Source: Turicibacter sp. UBA7094 (lineage in GTDB: Bacteria > Bacillota_I > Bacilli_A > MOL361 > Turicibacteraceae). From it: DNA of 46,233 nt. The stretch covers positions 3,533-49,765 of the forward strand of contig DKYS01000028.1 of the NCBI GenBank assembly GCA_002493395.1, written 5' to 3'. This document shows, piece by piece, positions 43,677 to 46,233 of this stretch. Within the stretch, counting starts at the first letter, position 1. The number at the start of each line of letters is the position of its first letter. Below the pieces are notes generated by a model. That model ran no database searches and was not told where the DNA came from. It worked only from the letters and a program-made list of their open reading frames with translations. Position numbers and translations under genes: made by a program.

Positions 43677-44663
43677 CTAGCGATTTAAAGCTTTATAAAA
43701 CTTTCCATGCAACGACCAAACATCTTCGGCAAAATTACTCAAAAACGTCATCGTCCGACATTTTTGACAATCATAGGAACTAATAAAACTAACGCCTGGA
43801 TGACTTCCTTGGACAAAAGGAAGATACTGATTATCTTCTAACGCCTTTAGCCAAACACCGTATCCATACCATTCTCCCTCAACTTGAGGAGATAGCATTT
43901 CCCCGACCATCGATAATGAAAGGAGTCGCCCCTTTAATAACGAGGTCCAAAAACGGTCCATATCTTTCGCCGTCGTATAGGCGCCACCTGATCCATTTCC
44001 TTTGACATCTAGACTATAAATATTACTGTAATACGTTTGAGACTCCTCTTCTAAGCAATATCCCGTCGCACAATTTAAGGGTAACCGATCTAATTCATAA
44101 TATCCCGTATCTTCCATTTTACATGGAATAAAAATCATCTTTTCCAAATATCGCTCAAACGGTTGTTTTGTAATTGCTTCAATGATTAATCCTAAAACGG
44201 TGTATCCGGCATGATTATAATGAAATTTTTGCCCTTTCGGAAAAACCATGCGTTTATGTAAAAATAGCGGAAGTAAATCTTCTGAATTTCGAATTCGATA
44301 ATTCGGATAGTTTTCCCACATCTTTGCATAATCTTTTCCAAATGATTCATCAAAATAATCTGGCAACCCTGACGTATGTGTTAATAATTGACGAATCGTA
44401 ATGGTTCGATCAATTTGATGCCAATCCATCGGCAAAACTTCTCCAATCGTACTATTAAAAGAAAGAAACTTCCCTTCGATTAACTGTAAAATAGCAACGG
44501 CAATAAAAATTTTACTTCCCGATGCCATCGAAAACTTTGTATCTAAACGATTCAACCGTTGATTGGCTAAATCTGCTTCCCCGTAGGCCTGCTTAAAAAT
44601 CCATTTTCCGTGTTCCTCAATAGAAATAACTCCTTTAAAATCTTCCTGAACCAAATCTCTCAT
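43677..44663 (-). CDS. Beta-lactamase-related serine hydrolase
   Basis: 328 residues, class C beta-lactamase/esterase-like fold. Nucleophile motif SxxK is S49-K52 in MASGSKIF. The second motif, usually YxN, reads Y150-N-H152 in HYNHAGYTVLGLIIE. The third (HxG type) is GSHPGVSF near residue 289. No signal peptide or membrane helix is visible, so it is probably cytoplasmic and more likely an esterase or peptidase than a drug-resistance enzyme. Start is the ATG at 44663, 10 bases after GGGGGAG. Confidence 0.88.
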   Translation of the reverse strand: MRDLVQEDFKGVISIEEHGKWIFKQAYGEADLANQRLNRLDTKFSMASGSKIFIAVAILQLIEGKFLSFNSTIGEVLPMDWHQIDRTITIRQLLTHTSGLPDYFDESFGKDYAKMWENYPNYRIRNSEDLLPLFLHKRMVFPKGQKFHYNHAGYTVLGLIIEAITKQPFERYLEKMIFIPCKMEDTGYYELDRLPLNCATGYCLEEESQTYYSNIYSLDVKGNGSGGAYTTAKDMDRFWTSLLKGRLLSLSMVGEMLSPQVEGEWYGYGVWLKALEDNQYLPFVQGSHPGVSFISSYDCQKCRTMTFLSNFAEDVWSLHGKFYKALNR

Positions 44664-44701
44664 CAATCAACCACTCCCCCTTAAATTTGTTACTCCTTCT
44701 T

Positions 44702-44762
44702 TAAAATGTATTAAAAAACAGACTACTTCATGAATAAGCAATCTGCCTTTTAATACATTTTA
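44702..44762. repeat. Long inverted repeat enclosing a terminator
   Basis: TAAAATGTATTAAAA (44702-44716) is the perfect inverse of TTTTAATACATTTTA (44748-44762). The terminator hairpin at 44713-44745 lies inside it. Together they could form one long interrupted stem of about 25 bp. Confidence 0.6.
44713..44745 (-). terminator. Terminator after the 51-residue membrane protein gene
   Basis: Minus-strand CAGATTGCTT - ATTCATG - AAGTAGTCTG stem (10 bp with two G-T pairs) followed by six T. Confidence 0.8.
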
Positions 44763-44810
44763 GGTTCTATTTCACCTGTGGTTAAGATGAACAGAGAAAA
44801 AAATAACAGA

Positions 44811-44966
44811 TTATTTAAGATTCTCCCATTCATCTAATGAGGAAGTTAACGTATGCCGTTCCTCCTCCATCTTGGCATCAGCACGTGAAGCTACCACTAA
44901 GCAACTGTATAAGGTAATCCCGATAACACCTACGGCACATCCTACAACAAATCCGCTCCAAAACAT
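44811..44966 (-). CDS. Small single-helix membrane protein, 51 residues
   Basis: Frame from ATG 44964-44966 to TAA 44811-44813, preceded by AGGTGA at a 5-base distance. A hydrophobic helix near residues 3-27 (WSGFVVGCAVGVIGITLYSC) is followed by a charged tail (ADAKMEEER...). It resembles the DUF3789-type small membrane proteins of Bacillota by length and layout, though I cannot confirm this. It has its own terminator 65 bp downstream. Function unknown. Confidence 0.7.
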   Translation of the reverse strand: MFWSGFVVGCAVGVIGITLYSCLVVASRADAKMEEERHTLTSSLDEWENLK

Positions 44967-45059
44967 TTTTTCACCTACTTTCCGTTCAAATACCTCCTCT
45001 TCTCATCGCTAAATACCGTTTCCTTCATGTTAATATATGACGATACGTATCAATTGGTA

Positions 45060-45758
45060 TCATGCACACAAGGTTGTCAGTGAAGACACTTGCGTTCCAT
45101 CCGACAGTTCATTCAACAATTGATAAAATTCATAACCATTCATTGTTTCTACACCATTACGACCGGCAAATAATAAAGCTTCCTCTTCAAAATCACTTGT
45201 ACTAATCACAAGTGCTAAATCCGCTTGAACCTCATAGTCTTTTACACTCCCATAAAACTCACGCATTTCGCTTAATGTCACAAGTTCTCCAAGGGCAAAT
45301 TCTAACCCCTCAGAATCGGTATACAAATTTTCAGTCATCGGCACTTTTTTGAAAATTTTAACAATGATTTTTTTTCCTTGTTGCCACAAAATTAAATCGT
45401 ACCCGCTTCTTTCCTGTTGGTGACTGATTTCAACGTCATCATAACCTTGAAGTTCAAAACATCGTTTAAGCAATTCGCTAAACATTTCATCTGTTAATTT
45501 CGATAATTGCCCAAACATTAGCAATTGATGGAGTTGAATTCGACGTCGATCGTTTTCTTTTGCATACTTTTCAACCGCTAACTTCCGTTGATTTTGCTTA
45601 TACTTAATGAGGAGCAAACTGATAATGGTTCCCATTAAAATAACTAGATACCATTCAAAAACTTGCCAAGATTTAATCCAATCCGTAAACCCATAAAAGA
45701 AATTAAAAAAAACAAATGCTAAAATTAAATAGGATATATATACAATTCTTTTTTCCAT
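45060..45758 (-). CDS. Membrane-tethered Mrr-like restriction endonuclease-fold protein
   Basis: About 232 residues. Two N-terminal hydrophobic segments (about 8-27 and 33-53) precede a PD-(D/E)xK-type domain. It has LTDEMFSELLKRCFELQGYDDVEI, then SGYDLILWQQGKKIIVKIFKK (D and the K of a degenerate E/Q-x-K), and ALVISTSDFEEEALLFA near the C-terminus. The latter matches the Mrr_cat pattern that follows the catalytic core. In Mrr the position before the lysine is usually Q/E-x-K; here it is V-K, so activity is uncertain. Start set at ATG 45758, 9 bases after GGGGGTG; ATG 45767 is possible. Confidence 0.75.
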   Translation of the reverse strand: MEKRIVYISYLILAFVFFNFFYGFTDWIKSWQVFEWYLVILMGTIISLLLIKYKQNQRKLAVEKYAKENDRRRIQLHQLLMFGQLSKLTDEMFSELLKRCFELQGYDDVEISHQQERSGYDLILWQQGKKIIVKIFKKVPMTENLYTDSEGLEFALGELVTLSEMREFYGSVKDYEVQADLALVISTSDFEEEALLFAGRNGVETMNGYEFYQLLNELSDGTQVSSLTTLCA

Positions 45759-45812
45759 CTTATTCATCACCCCCTGTATTATGGACGCCTCAAAAAATTA
45801 TAAACAGGCTAA

Positions 45813-45844
45813 TAAAAAAAACGTCTCAATTTAAGACGTTTTTC
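45813..45844 (-). terminator. Terminator overlapping the end of the YccF gene
   Basis: Minus-strand AAAACGTCTTAA / TTGAGACGTTTTTTTT stem; the last codons lie in its 5' arm. Confidence 0.85.
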
Positions 45845-46202
45845 TGACTTCTTTTCCAAAAGGCATTAAGGAAAGCATCGCCAATTTTAAAGCTTGAAAG
45901 GCAAATGGAATCCCGACAATTGTCACCATTAAAAGGATCGCACTTAATAAATTGGCAATCGCTAACTCTAACCCTCCAAAAACGATCCACAAAACATTTA
46001 AAATAAACGTTCCCCCTGAAGAATTCACGGTCATAACCTCTTTGCCAAAAGGGGCTAACTGTAACGAAGCAAGTTTAAAACACTGACGACCGATTGGAAT
46101 TCCAATGAGGGTTATACTCCAAAGGATGCCAAAAAAGCACCAAATCAGGGCGTTCAAAAATCCTCCACAAATAAACCAAATTAAATTTCCAAGACACGAC
46201 AT
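45831..46202 (-). CDS. YccF-domain membrane protein
   Basis: 123 residues from ATG 46202, which follows GGAGGTGGGAG; the frame upstream to 46223 would contain the ribosome site. Two tandem YccF repeats are visible: GILWSITLIGIPIGRQCFKLASLQLAPFGKEV and LLMVTIVGIPFAFQALKLAMLSLMPFGKEV. Each has hydrophobic helices and the GIP...K.A...L.PFGKEV signature. Function in the inner membrane is unknown across the family. Confidence 0.92.
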   Translation of the reverse strand: MSCLGNLIWFICGGFLNALIWCFFGILWSITLIGIPIGRQCFKLASLQLAPFGKEVMTVNSSGGTFILNVLWIVFGGLELAIANLLSAILLMVTIVGIPFAFQALKLAMLSLMPFGKEVRKTS

Positions 46203-46233
46203 TCTCCCACCTCCATTCTTCACTTTATGCGAG

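Noticed and set aside
1..46233. CRISPR arrays, tRNA and rRNA genes, prophage
   Set aside because: No regularly spaced repeats, no tRNA-like cloverleaf or rRNA sequence and no phage structural genes were seen in the window.

Overview
The window reads as chromosome from an AT-rich Bacillota (Firmicutes) bacterium, most likely a Turicibacter-like or related low-GC lineage. The evidence is a Gram-positive PolC, strong AGGAGG-type ribosome binding sites, the Bacillus-like order rpsB-tsf-pyrH-frr-(...)-uppS-cdsA-dxr-rseP-proS-polC, and a ylbJ sporulation gene beside coaD and rsmD. The genus is an inference; the phylum is not in doubt. Almost every gene lies on the minus strand, so operons are described from high to low coordinate. 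Only a CPBP-type protease gene and ylbJ lie on the plus strand.

Region by region. 1-4580: polC, cut by the window edge just before its stop. 4601-6570: an IS607-family insertion (serine recombinase tnpA, tnpB and a candidate omega RNA) placed directly against the 5' end of polC. 6571-12316: uppS-cdsA-dxr-rseP-proS (isoprenoid and phospholipid precursors, site-2 protease, prolyl-tRNA synthetase), closed by a terminator. 12317-14417: an accessory gap with two very small basic proteins, a GNAT acetyltransferase and unexplained repeats. 14418-17640: rpsB, tsf, pyrH, frr (translation and UMP kinase). 17953-20001: a one-helix membrane protein and an NfeD/SPFH membrane pair. 20084-26603: rnhB, dprA, topA, trmFO, xerC (DNA processing, topology and tRNA methylation). 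26881-31013: rimM-trmD, rplS, two tandem signal peptidases and the ribosome assembly GTPase rbgA. 31285-35558: CPBP protease, feoAB iron transport, ylbJ. 35589-36685: rsmD-coaD. 36922-43554: smc-ftsY-ylxM-ffh (chromosome organisation and the SRP pathway). 43677-46202: serine hydrolase, a small membrane protein, a membrane-tethered Mrr-like nuclease and a YccF protein.

Most of the window is conserved core. The most unusual part is the IS607 unit. Its recombinase has an in-frame TGA and a one-base deletion in the N-terminal helix-turn-helix region. Its TnpB keeps all catalytic and zinc-binding residues. The RNA between tnpB and polC can form a 3' pseudoknot, and its predicted 16-nt guide is the polC 5' flank, so the nuclease would be aimed at element-free polC alleles. 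The insertion also leaves polC without an obvious ATG start and Shine-Dalgarno pair.

Other points of note are a prolyl-tRNA synthetase that lacks the INS editing domain, a DprA homologue that has lost the usual family motifs, paired signal peptidases sharing an extracellular cysteine pair, and several structured 5' leaders.
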